From Polynucleobacter sp. MWH-CaK5 (GTDB lineage: Bacteria; Pseudomonadota; Gammaproteobacteria; Burkholderiales; Burkholderiaceae): DNA of 64,000 nt. The notes beneath the pieces were generated by a model. The model was not told where the DNA came from. It ran no database searches and saw nothing but the letters and a program-made list of their open reading frames with translations. Below, in pieces: positions 51,842 through 59,618 of the stretch. The DNA lies in the NCBI RefSeq assembly GCF_018687615.1, contig NZ_CP061299.1, forward strand, positions 248,001 through 312,000, in the 5' to 3' direction. Within the stretch, counting starts at the first letter, position 1, and each line of letters begins with the position of its first letter. The translations under genes and the position numbers were made by a program.

Positions 51842-52642
51842 ATGTCAGAAAAGAATTCAGAATCTCCGCGTTTACATCAATCCTTTGAGCAAGCCAAAGA
51901 AGCCTTTGCTACAGAGTCTAAGGACTCTGAGCATTACTTGCATCGCATCAAGTCTTTTGTTTTACGCACCGGGCGTTTGACTCCTGGCCAAGCTCGCGCG
52001 ATTGAAACCCTGGGCCCTGAATTTTTATTGCCCTTCACTGGTCAAGCCATTGATTGGGATAAAAGTTTTAAATCCAATTCTGCTGATCAAGCTGATTCAA
52101 GTAAGACGGCTAGACCAAAAATCCTTGAAATAGGTTTTGGCATGGGGGAGACCACTGCCAAGATCGCTGCAGCGAGAACTGCTGATGATTTTCTGGCCAT
52201 CGAGGTTCATGAGCCAGGAGTGGGCGCATTACTTAAGTTAATAGGTGAGCAAGGGCTCACTAATTTAAGGCTCATGCGCCATGATGCCGTAGAAGTTGTT
52301 GAAAACATGATCCCAGAATCTTTTTTAGATGGTGTTCATGTTTACTTTCCAGACCCGTGGCATAAAAAACGCCATAACAAGCGTCGTTTGATTCAGCCAG
52401 AATTTGTATCACTATTAAGTAGCCGAATTAAACCAGGTGGCTATTGGCACTTGGCCACCGATTGGCAAGAATATGCTGAGCAGATGATGGAAGTGTTATC
52501 TGCAGAGCCTACCTTGGTCAATACTGGTGTCTTAGCAGGTGGGTATGCAGAACGTCCAACTTACCGCCCGGTGACCAAGTTTGAGAATCGAGGGATTCGT
52601 CTTGGGCACGGGGTTTGGGATTTGGTGTTCAAGAAAGTGTGA
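51842..52642 (+). CDS. trmB: tRNA (guanine-N7-)-methyltransferase
   Basis: 266 aa. It methylates G46 in tRNA variable loops. LEIGFGMGETTAKIAA is the SAM-binding loop, FLAIEVHEPGVGALL and NLRLMRHDAVEVV follow, and VYFPDPWHKKRHNKRRLI is the diagnostic catalytic stretch with GGYWHLATDWQEYAEQMM. The N-terminus (about 1-60) is a variable extension with VLRTGRLTPGQARAIE. An upstream start of the frame gives a longer ORF without similarity. Confidence 0.95.
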   Translation: MSEKNSESPRLHQSFEQAKEAFATESKDSEHYLHRIKSFVLRTGRLTPGQARAIETLGPEFLLPFTGQAIDWDKSFKSNSADQADSSKTARPKILEIGFGMGETTAKIAAARTADDFLAIEVHEPGVGALLKLIGEQGLTNLRLMRHDAVEVVENMIPESFLDGVHVYFPDPWHKKRHNKRRLIQPEFVSLLSSRIKPGGYWHLATDWQEYAEQMMEVLSAEPTLVNTGVLAGGYAERPTYRPVTKFENRGIRLGHGVWDLVFKKV

Positions 52643-52677
52643 TTTTAGGGCTTTCTTCGGTTCAAATCATATAAAAT

Positions 52678-52725
52678 TGTTTCTTATTATATACAAATAG
52701 TTTATTTTGTATATAATAAGAAACA
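52678..52725. promoter_or_regulatory. Perfect 20-bp inverted repeat with TATAAT, operator of the toxin-antitoxin operon
   Basis: The arms 52678-52697 and 52706-52725 are exact reverse complements around an 8-base spacer. The right arm carries TATAAT at 52712-52717, and the antitoxin ATG is at 52728, so transcription from that -10 box would begin only a few bases before the start codon. A site overlapping the promoter this way is expected for autorepression by the XRE antitoxin. No clear -35 box or ribosome site is visible. Confidence 0.7.
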
Positions 52726-52727
52726 TT

Positions 52728-53189
52728 ATGGAATTAAATTACAAAGAATTTCTTCAGCAAGAGTTTTTGGCAAGTTTGGGCCAAAGAATCCTCTTGCAAC
52801 GAAAAAAGCTAAAGGTGGCCGCTGAATCAGTTGCACTGGCTGCCGCAATTTCACGGATCACTCTTCACCGCATCGAAAAAGGTGAACCTGGTGTCAGTAT
52901 GGGTGCTTATATGAGCGTCATCATTGCTCTAGGGTTAAGTTTGAGCATCCAAGAAGGGGCTCCCAAGCTGAATGATCTTGAGGAAGATAATCATCTCAGT
53001 GAAATTGCCATCAAAGATTACCCACAACTGAAGTTGATCAGCTGGCAATTAAAAGACGATGCAATTTTAAATGCTGTAGAGGCTAAAAATATGTATGAAA
53101 GAAATCAAAAGTACATACGGTTCAATGAAATGACAGAGCAAGAAAAAAAATTGATCAATCAATTGGGCATCGTGTTTGATGATCATTGA
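52728..53189 (+). CDS. XRE-type HTH antitoxin of an AbiE-like pair
   Basis: 153 aa from ATG 52728, chosen because it sits directly after the operator; a TTG start seven codons upstream lies inside the repeat. Residues about 15-70 hold a helix-turn-helix (LGQRILLQRKKLKVAAE, then SRITLHRIEKGEPGVSMG). The C-terminal half ends in TEQEKKLINQLGIV and has no known domain. The gene is followed after 24 bases by an AbiEii-like nucleotidyltransferase, the usual order of such antitoxin-toxin pairs. Confidence 0.82.
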   Translation: MELNYKEFLQQEFLASLGQRILLQRKKLKVAAESVALAAAISRITLHRIEKGEPGVSMGAYMSVIIALGLSLSIQEGAPKLNDLEEDNHLSEIAIKDYPQLKLISWQLKDDAILNAVEAKNMYERNQKYIRFNEMTEQEKKLINQLGIVFDDH

Positions 53190-53213
53190 ACATAGAAATA
53201 GGAAAACTTTTTA

Positions 53214-53915
53214 ATGCAATTTATTCGAGACCATCATCAAAAAATTGCTCATGTACTCAGCGCGCTGAATCATGAAAAGCTAAGTAATGCTCACTGTTAT
53301 TTCGGGGGCGGTACTGCTATAGCCCTGAAGTATGGTGAATACCGAGAATCGGTAGATATTGATTTCATGGTCTCTGATATTGATGGGTACAGGCAGTTGC
53401 GCAGCGATGCAACAGATCCAGGTGGCTTGGCTAATCTTTTTGCAAATGTTGGTCAGATTGATACCAGTCAAGATGTGAGAGCTGATCAATATGGCATCAG
53501 ATCCGTTGTGACACTCATGGGGTCACCGATTCGATTTGAGATTGTCTTGGAAGGACGTATTTCATTTGATCAACCAAGTGATGCCGACAAAATACACGGT
53601 GTTCAATGCTTAACTGTGACAGACCTGATTGCCAGTAAATTATTAGCTAACTCGGATCGTTGGGGAGACGCTTCAGTATTCAGCAGAGATTTGATTGATC
53701 TGGTGATGATGAAATTCACCATTGATGAGTGGCGACGAGCTTTAGAAAAATCAAAAAAAGCTTACGGTGAATCAATTGAAAAAGATTTAATCAAGGCCTG
53801 TAATGCTTTTATTGAAAAGCCCATTCATGTTCAAGGCTGTTTATCAAAACTAAAAATTAACTTACCGCCAACGGTATTGGTCGATAAGGTCAGAGATTTG
53901 AAAAAGTTTTTTTGA
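53214..53915 (+). CDS. AbiEii/AbiGii-like nucleotidyltransferase toxin
   Basis: 233 aa. The NTase fold is shown by CYFGGGTAIALKYGEYRESVDIDFMV, with the GG-x(n)-DID metal and nucleotide motif at about residues 23-45, and by LTVTDLIASKLLANSDRWGD further on, a block typical of AbiEii-related proteins. Such toxins modify tRNA or other RNAs with nucleotides and stop growth, often as phage defence. A ribosome site AGGA is about 12 bases upstream. The gene is short for AbiEii proteins, so the C-terminal part may be reduced. Confidence 0.8.
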   Translation: MQFIRDHHQKIAHVLSALNHEKLSNAHCYFGGGTAIALKYGEYRESVDIDFMVSDIDGYRQLRSDATDPGGLANLFANVGQIDTSQDVRADQYGIRSVVTLMGSPIRFEIVLEGRISFDQPSDADKIHGVQCLTVTDLIASKLLANSDRWGDASVFSRDLIDLVMMKFTIDEWRRALEKSKKAYGESIEKDLIKACNAFIEKPIHVQGCLSKLKINLPPTVLVDKVRDLKKFF

Positions 53916-53938
53916 CTTAGTCATTGATTTGTCTGTTG

Positions 53939-55330
53939 TTAAAGCCCCAAGCAAACGTACTTCATTTCTAAGTACTCATCCATTCCCCAAACACTGCCTT
54001 CTCTGCCAAGGCCTGATTGTTTAACACCGCCAAAAGGTGCCACTTCATTTGAGATCGTGCCGGTATTCACGCCGACCATGCCAAATTCCAAGGCTTCAGC
54101 AACTCTCCAAATACGACTGATGTCTTTGCTATAAAAATAGGAAGCCAAGCCGTACTCGCTGTCATTGGCCATCTGGATCACTTCTAACTCTGATGTGAAT
54201 GGAATCACAGCAGCCACAGGGCCAAAGGTTTCTTCTTCGGTGATCAGCATGCCTTTTTTTACGCCTGCTAATACAGTGGGTTCATAAAAGGTGCCACCCA
54301 AAGTGTGGCGCTTGCCACCAGTCATCACACGGGCGCCTTTTGCAACCGCATCTTGAACGTGTTGCTCAACTTTATCAATAGCTTGTTGATCAATCAATGG
54401 ACCTAATTGAACGCCTTTATCTAATCCTGGACCAATCACCAAGCGTTTACTGGCTTGAGCCAGTTTTTCTACAAATGCATCGTGCAAGCTTTCGTGAACG
54501 TAAAAACGGTTGGTGCAAACGCAGGTTTGGCCGGCATTGCGGTATTTGGATTGCATGGCGCCACTCACTGCTGCATCTATATCAGCATCTTCAAACACAA
54601 TGAAGGGGGCATGGCCACCGAGTTCAAGGGCCACCTTCTTAATAGTAGGGGCACATTGCTCCATCAAGATTCTGCCAACCGGGGTTGAGCCTGTGAAAGA
54701 CAAATGGCGAACCAAAGGAGAGTCACAAAGGGCTTTGCCAATCGCTACAGAATTCTTAGCATCGGCTGTCACGATATTGATGACGCCATCAGGGATTCCG
54801 GCTTCTTTGGCCAGTTCTGCCAGTGCCAGGGCTGATAAAGGGGTTTGTTCAGCCGGTTTGATCACAATCGTGCAGCCAGCAGCAATGGCTGGGGCTACTT
54901 TGCGGGTGATCATGGCCAAAGGGAAGTTCCATGGGGTGATCGAAACGCAGACCCCAATGGCTTGCTTGAGGACCATCATGCGTTTATCAGACCAAGGGCT
55001 GGCAGGAATAGCTCCCATCACGCGCTTGGCTTCTTCGGCAAACCACTCAATGAATGACGCCGCATAAGTGACCTCACCTTTGGCTTCCATCAATGCTTTG
55101 CCTTGTTCTTCAGTCATCAAACGGGCCAAGCGATCGGCATCGCGGTTCATGAGTTCGAACCAGCGTCTTAATAGTTGCGATCTGTCTTTGGCAGTCTTTG
55201 CTTTCCAGGTAGGAAGTGCTGCGTGAGCCTGATCTACTGCGCGCAAGGCATCTGCTGGGGTCATGTTGGGGACCTGAGCAATGATTTGTTGATTGGCCGG
55301 GTTGTTTACTTCAAAGAATTGGTTTGTCAT
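53939..55330 (-). CDS. gabD: Succinate-semialdehyde dehydrogenase (NAD(P)+)
   Basis: 463 aa, full-length aldehyde dehydrogenase. Catalytic Cys in GQTCVCTNRFYV (about residue 272), Glu in LELGGHAPFIVF, cofactor loop FTGSTPVGR, Asn in ITPWNFPLAM, and the C-terminal NEVAPFGGVKQSGLGREGS that marks succinate-semialdehyde dehydrogenases. It oxidises succinate semialdehyde to succinate in 4-aminobutyrate or 4-hydroxybutyrate breakdown. No gabT is beside it. The substrate is inferred from family resemblance. Confidence 0.92.
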   Translation of the reverse strand: MTNQFFEVNNPANQQIIAQVPNMTPADALRAVDQAHAALPTWKAKTAKDRSQLLRRWFELMNRDADRLARLMTEEQGKALMEAKGEVTYAASFIEWFAEEAKRVMGAIPASPWSDKRMMVLKQAIGVCVSITPWNFPLAMITRKVAPAIAAGCTIVIKPAEQTPLSALALAELAKEAGIPDGVINIVTADAKNSVAIGKALCDSPLVRHLSFTGSTPVGRILMEQCAPTIKKVALELGGHAPFIVFEDADIDAAVSGAMQSKYRNAGQTCVCTNRFYVHESLHDAFVEKLAQASKRLVIGPGLDKGVQLGPLIDQQAIDKVEQHVQDAVAKGARVMTGGKRHTLGGTFYEPTVLAGVKKGMLITEEETFGPVAAVIPFTSELEVIQMANDSEYGLASYFYSKDISRIWRVAEALEFGMVGVNTGTISNEVAPFGGVKQSGLGREGSVWGMDEYLEMKYVCLGL

Positions 55331-55802
55331 AGCTTGAGATTTTGCCCTAAGTTATTGAGTCCTTCTGCATCGATTGAATTTTTTGGATCATCGAGATGCT
55401 CTGATTCAAGACCAAGCACTCCAATTGAATAGCAGAATGAAAGATCAGTTAAAACCCTGAGATTTCAAGATGATTGAATCAATCTATGGTTTTTAATGCA
55501 AAAAAAATCACTAAATGTAGTTTTTTCAGAATATAAAATTAGTGCTCACTAACATAAAATTTACCCTTATACGTCAATGAGTCACCCACCTTATCCACAG
55601 GGGGTATGATTCTTTATACAGTCTTTTAATAACTAAAAATAGTGTAAATAATTTTCTATATGCTTGACAGTGTATATAACCTTTCCTAATATGCATCAAC
55701 TCAAAGAGATGTTGCAGTGCACAATTTTCAATGCTTTAGTTGCTTTAGGTTTTAGGGCTTTACTTTGAATCAGTGAACGAAACACTTTTTAAGAAGGTAG
55801 AA
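55331..55802. other. Long intergenic region upstream of the transglycosylase
   Basis: This 472-base gap holds no convincing gene. It contains one perfect DnaA-box sequence (TTATCCACA, 55591-55599) and a strong promoter at 55664-55692, plus A+T-rich sequence. A single DnaA box is not evidence of an origin. An in-frame GTG at 55773 could extend the next gene by ten codons. Confidence 0.6.
55664..55692 (+). promoter_or_regulatory. Sigma-70 promoter upstream of the transglycosylase gene
   Basis: TTGACA at 55664-55669 (perfect -35) and TAATAT at 55687-55692 (four of six -10 matches) are separated by the ideal 17 bases. The start codon lies about 110 bases downstream, leaving a leader with room for a regulatory structure. 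Confidence 0.65.
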
Positions 55803-56600
55803 ATGAATACAAACACTTTGAAGATGGTTAACACAGGCATACAGGACAGAGACAGCTCTGCGCCCGTTGACTTGCTTTCTATTGCCAAAGCAAAGTTCAA
55901 GGGCGTGATGAGCTCCTTGGGCGTTCTAGCTTCCTTCATGGTCCTGGCCATGTGGATGAACCAGCCTTTGCGTGTTGAGTTGGCCTCTTGGCTGATCCCA
56001 GCTGAGGCTTATCAAATATTCCAGAGTAGTTTTGACCCTGTCCCATCTGTGGCGCCTCAAGCAGCCAAGATCCCAACAAGCTTGGTTGATGCAGAAGCCT
56101 TGGATGCAAAAATTCTAAAGTCTGGAGCAGAGCGTCAAGCTGTTGCTTCATACATATCTAGTAAATACAAGATCGCCCATTCAGCGAGCTTGGAGTTTGT
56201 TGATAAAGCCATGACAGTGAGTCGTGAGGTGGGTCTAGACCCAACCTTGATTTTGGCTGTCACAGCGGTTGAATCAAGTTTTAATCCTTTGGCCGAGAGC
56301 AAAAAGGGTGCCCAGGGTCTGATGCAAGTGATGACCCGGGTTCACGTAGAAAAGTTTGAGTTATTTGGCGGCCATGAAGCAGCCTTGGATCCAGACGCTA
56401 ATATGCGTGTGGGTTCTTTGATTCTTCGTGAGTACATCGCCAAAGGTGGTTCATTACACGCTGGATTACGTTTGTATGTGGGCGCCTCATCCATCTTTAT
56501 CAATGATGGTGGTTATGGCGAGAAGGTCTTGGCTGAAAGAAATCGTTTAAGACAAGCTGCAGCTTTGAGAATTGCTAGCTTAGGCCAGAGCCTTAATTAA
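55803..56600 (+). CDS. Lytic transglycosylase, SLT domain family 1, membrane-anchored
   Basis: 265 aa from ATG 55803, preceded by AAGAAGGTAG; the frame extends ten codons upstream from a GTG at 55773, but this ATG has the better ribosome site. A membrane segment at about residues 37-53 anchors the protein. The SLT domain has the catalytic Glu157 in AVTAVESSFNP, AQGLMQVM and the AALDPDANMRVGSLIL block. It cleaves peptidoglycan between MurNAc and GlcNAc. It converges with nusB. Confidence 0.88.
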   Translation: MNTNTLKMVNTGIQDRDSSAPVDLLSIAKAKFKGVMSSLGVLASFMVLAMWMNQPLRVELASWLIPAEAYQIFQSSFDPVPSVAPQAAKIPTSLVDAEALDAKILKSGAERQAVASYISSKYKIAHSASLEFVDKAMTVSREVGLDPTLILAVTAVESSFNPLAESKKGAQGLMQVMTRVHVEKFELFGGHEAALDPDANMRVGSLILREYIAKGGSLHAGLRLYVGASSIFINDGGYGEKVLAERNRLRQAAALRIASLGQSLN

Positions 56601-56650
56601 TTTAGTTGTTTTTGAGTTCTATCTCTAGAGCTGCTGGGCCCTTAGCGCTA

Positions 56651-57145
56651 TTAGCGCGGCATCTCATGAGGTCTGAGTTCTTGGGCCAACTTATCTAGAA
56701 CACCATTCACATACTTGTGGCCATCTGTGCCACCAAATACTTTAGCGAGTTCTACAGCTTCATTGATGGCTACCTTGAACGGTACGCTGATATCTTGAGC
56801 TAATTCAAAGGCAGCAATGAGTAAGGCGCCATATTCAACCGGTGACAACTCTTCCATTGGGCGATCAATATGTTTTTTGATGTGGTTTTCAAGGATGTCA
56901 TAGTGGTTCACGACCCCAGAAAACAAATGATCAAATAATTCTTTTTGGGCTTTTTTAAAGCCAGGGTCTTCACCGAGTTGCTTGGAAATTGTGGCGTGAT
57001 CTGCAAAGCCACCAGCTGCTTTGATCACCAACCATTGATAAACACCTTGTAGTGCGTATTCGCGTGCACGACGACGTGGCGTCAAAGACCGTTTCACCGT
57101 GACAGATGAAATCGGTTTATTGAGTTGTTGGGGATCAAAGTTCAT
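56651..57145 (-). CDS. nusB: Transcription antitermination factor NusB
   Basis: 164 aa. An all-helical protein that binds boxA RNA together with NusE in rRNA antitermination. The opening RRRAREYALQGVYQWLV (about residues 21-37) and the C-terminal PFKVAINEAVELAKVFGGTDGHKYVNGVLDKLA are family marks. It follows ribH by 30 bases, the common ribH-nusB order. A short perfect palindrome overlaps its stop codon. Confidence 0.95.
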   Translation of the reverse strand: MNFDPQQLNKPISSVTVKRSLTPRRRAREYALQGVYQWLVIKAAGGFADHATISKQLGEDPGFKKAQKELFDHLFSGVVNHYDILENHIKKHIDRPMEELSPVEYGALLIAAFELAQDISVPFKVAINEAVELAKVFGGTDGHKYVNGVLDKLAQELRPHEMPR

Positions 57146-57175
57146 AAGCTGCTAAATATTTATATTTGGTATTGA

Positions 57176-57667
57176 TTAGTCTTCTTCAACTTCATCATCA
57201 GGTGTTAGGCCAATGGATAGGTTGGCCATTTCAACAGCTGTGCGTGCGCAATCACGACCTTTTTCAAGAACACGTGCTTGAGCTTGTTCATCTGTTTCAC
57301 AAGTAAGAACACCGTTTGCAATCGGAATACCGTAATCAAGACCAACGCGTGAGATGCCAGCACCTGATTCATTTGAAACAAGTTCAAAGTGATAAGTTTC
57401 GCCACGAATCACTGCACCCAAAGCAATCAGGGCGTCAAACTCGCCACTCTCAGTGAGTTTTTGAAGTGCTAGAGGAATTTCTAAAGCACCTGGAACAGTT
57501 GTGATCACAATGTCAGGCTCAGCAACACCAAGAGCTAATAATTCTTTGACACAAGCTTCTGTTAAAGCCTCGCAAATCGGGGCATTAAAACGCGCTTGCA
57601 CAATACCGATGCAAAGGTCTTGACCGTTTAAGTCTGCTTCAATTCGATCAATGTTGGTGAGTGACAT
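57176..57667 (-). CDS. ribH: 6,7-dimethyl-8-ribityllumazine synthase
   Basis: 163 aa, full length. It joins 5-amino-6-ribitylaminouracil with dihydroxybutanone phosphate. Marks: IGIVQARFNAPICEALTEAC, TVPGALEIPLALQKL, ALGAVIRGETYHFELVSNES and IPIANGVLTCETDEQA. A His in the GETYHFE block is the catalytic proton donor in this family. It lies between ribBA and nusB. Confidence 0.96.
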   Translation of the reverse strand: MSLTNIDRIEADLNGQDLCIGIVQARFNAPICEALTEACVKELLALGVAEPDIVITTVPGALEIPLALQKLTESGEFDALIALGAVIRGETYHFELVSNESGAGISRVGLDYGIPIANGVLTCETDEQAQARVLEKGRDCARTAVEMANLSIGLTPDDEVEED

Positions 57668-57716
57668 AGGAACCTTTGTGTGTGGTGGTGATAAAACTAA
57701 AAAATACGAAAACTAA

Positions 57717-58850
57717 TTATGTTGCTTGGTATGGCAAATGTCCGGTGACCTCTAAGTCGTAGCCGGCCATGGTTGGTAACTTACCAGGCTTGGCGAGTAA
57801 CTTCATTTTACGGATGCCCAAATCTTTCAAAATTTGCGCGCCAATACCGTAGGTGCGAAAATCAGTTTTTCTTTGAGGGTTCACTGGGGCAATGCCGTCC
57901 AATTTACCCAGCTGATTGAACCAAGCATCCGTGTTCACGGCAGCTGTGCCGGCGCAATTCAATAAGACGATTGCACCAGCTTCACTCTCAGCTATTGTTT
58001 TAATCGCTTGAGCTACAGGCCATGAGTGGCTGGCAGATTCTGTTTCAAGTAAATCAAGAATGGTGGCGGGTTCATGAACGCGCACCAAAGTTTCTTGATT
58101 TGGATTTGGTTGACCTTTGACCAATGCCAAGTGCGCGCAACCTGTTGGACTGTCTTTATAAGCAATGCCTTGTAAAGGTCCCCATGGGGTATTGAATACG
58201 CGCGTGCCTTGACGGCTGATGATGCTTTCATTACGACTGCGGTAATGGATCAAGTCAACGATGGTACCAATTTTTAATTGGTGAGCTTTAGCGAATTCAA
58301 CTAAGTCAGGTAAGCGAGCCATCTCGCCATCGTCTTTCATGATTTCACAAATCACAGCGGCTGGACTGCATCCTGCTAGTTCTGCTAAATCACAGCCTGC
58401 TTCAGTGTGACCAGAGCGCACCAAAACACCGCCAGCTTGCGCCATGAGCGGGAAAATATGACCAGGCATCACGATGTCACGAGGTTTGGCTGTTGGAGAT
58501 ACCGCCACTTTGACTGTGTGTGAGCGATCGGCAGCAGAAATACCGGTGGTAACACCTTCAGCCGCTTCAATCGATACCGTGAAATTAGTACCTAGAGCTG
58601 CGGTGTTATCACGCACCATCAAAGGTAAATTCAGTTGCTCGCATCGTTCGCGAGTCAGGGTCAAGCAAATCAAGCCACGACCATGTTTGGCCATGAAGTT
58701 AATGGCTTCAGGTGTGACATGATCAGCGGCCAGCACTAAGTCGCCTTCGTTTTCACGATCTTCTTCATCGACTAAAACGACCATCTTGCCGGCACGCATG
58801 TCGGCAATGATTTCTTCAGTAGAGGCGAGGGAATAGCTTGTGCTTGGCAT
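57717..58850 (-). CDS. ribBA: 3,4-dihydroxy-2-butanone 4-phosphate synthase with degenerate GTP cyclohydrolase II domain
   Basis: 377 aa. The first 205 residues are a complete DHBP synthase: VDEEDRENEGDLVLAA with the acidic active-site cluster, GRGLICLTLT, and RSGHTEAGCDLAEL. The last 170 residues resemble GTP cyclohydrolase II in overall layout (IVLLNCAGTAAVN, DFRTYGIGAQILKDLG), but the zinc-binding triad of cysteines (normally RCDCG) is absent and the HS/T-C-T-D block is replaced by RVHEPATILDLL. This matches the RibBX-type variants in which cyclohydrolase activity is lost. A separate ribA would be needed elsewhere. Confidence 0.92.
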   Translation of the reverse strand: MPSTSYSLASTEEIIADMRAGKMVVLVDEEDRENEGDLVLAADHVTPEAINFMAKHGRGLICLTLTRERCEQLNLPLMVRDNTAALGTNFTVSIEAAEGVTTGISAADRSHTVKVAVSPTAKPRDIVMPGHIFPLMAQAGGVLVRSGHTEAGCDLAELAGCSPAAVICEIMKDDGEMARLPDLVEFAKAHQLKIGTIVDLIHYRSRNESIISRQGTRVFNTPWGPLQGIAYKDSPTGCAHLALVKGQPNPNQETLVRVHEPATILDLLETESASHSWPVAQAIKTIAESEAGAIVLLNCAGTAAVNTDAWFNQLGKLDGIAPVNPQRKTDFRTYGIGAQILKDLGIRKMKLLAKPGKLPTMAGYDLEVTGHLPYQAT

Positions 58851-58969
58851 AGAGCGGTGATTTTAAAGCTTTTTTGAGCGTATGCCGAGTTTTTAGCTAT
58901 CTTTTAGCTGATGCACCCGCCTTTTAGTCGCTCAGGACTCACCTACGACTCATTCAAGCTTAATTTGGC

Positions 58970-59602
58970 TTAGTTGGGCTTTAGCATGCGCTCTACATAG
59001 CGCGCAATCAAATCAACCTCTAGATTCACTAAAGAGCCGGCCTTCAGGTATTGAAGGGTGGTGTTTTGAAGTGTGTGAGGGATGAGGTTGATGTGCATCA
59101 GGCAGCCATCTTTAAGATCCTCAACTTTGTTGACGGTCAATGATGTGCCATTAACAACGATCGAACCTTTGTAGGCCAAGTACTTGGCTAAAGACAGAGG
59201 CGCTTTGATGACCAAATGCCATGAGCCTTCATTGTTTTGAGATTCATTGGTTTTAATTTGTTCGACTTGTTCAAAAAGTGTCACCGTGCCCATGCCATCC
59301 ACGTGACCGCTGACCAAGTGACCGCCCAAGCGATCATTGAAGCGCAATGCTTTTTCAAGATTGATGTGACCAGGTTTATCCAAGCCTGTGGTTTTATCCA
59401 AAGACTCTGCTGAGATATCGATCGCAAAATGTGAGTCAGTCATCGAAACCACAGTCATGCATGCACCTTGAAGCGCAATGCTGTCGCCCAATTGAACATC
59501 ACCCATGTCTAATTTTCCGGCGTTGATGTGTAGACGAAAGCCATCACCGAGTTTTTCAACGGTATCGATGTGTCCGATTGCTTGAATGATTCCAGTGAAC
59601 AT
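58970..59602 (-). CDS. ribE: Riboflavin synthase
   Basis: 210 aa with the two lumazine-binding repeats: FTGIIQAIGHIDTVEKLGDG in the first and LGGHLVSGHVDGMGTVTLFEQ in the second, each ending in the conserved block VVNGTSLTVN. It dismutates two 6,7-dimethyl-8-ribityllumazine molecules to riboflavin. The start lies 16 bases after ribD on the minus strand. No FMN riboswitch was found in the 119-base gap to ribBA. Confidence 0.95.
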   Translation of the reverse strand: MFTGIIQAIGHIDTVEKLGDGFRLHINAGKLDMGDVQLGDSIALQGACMTVVSMTDSHFAIDISAESLDKTTGLDKPGHINLEKALRFNDRLGGHLVSGHVDGMGTVTLFEQVEQIKTNESQNNEGSWHLVIKAPLSLAKYLAYKGSIVVNGTSLTVNKVEDLKDGCLMHINLIPHTLQNTTLQYLKAGSLVNLEVDLIARYVERMLKPN

Positions 59603-59618
59603 AGGTTTTCTTTATAAG

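Noticed and set aside
55591..55599. DnaA box as a replication origin
   Set aside because: Only one box is present, without an A+T-rich unwinding cluster, dnaA, dnaN or gidA nearby.
58851..58969. FMN riboswitch between ribE and ribBA
   Set aside because: The conserved FMN aptamer blocks were not found in this gap or upstream of ribD.
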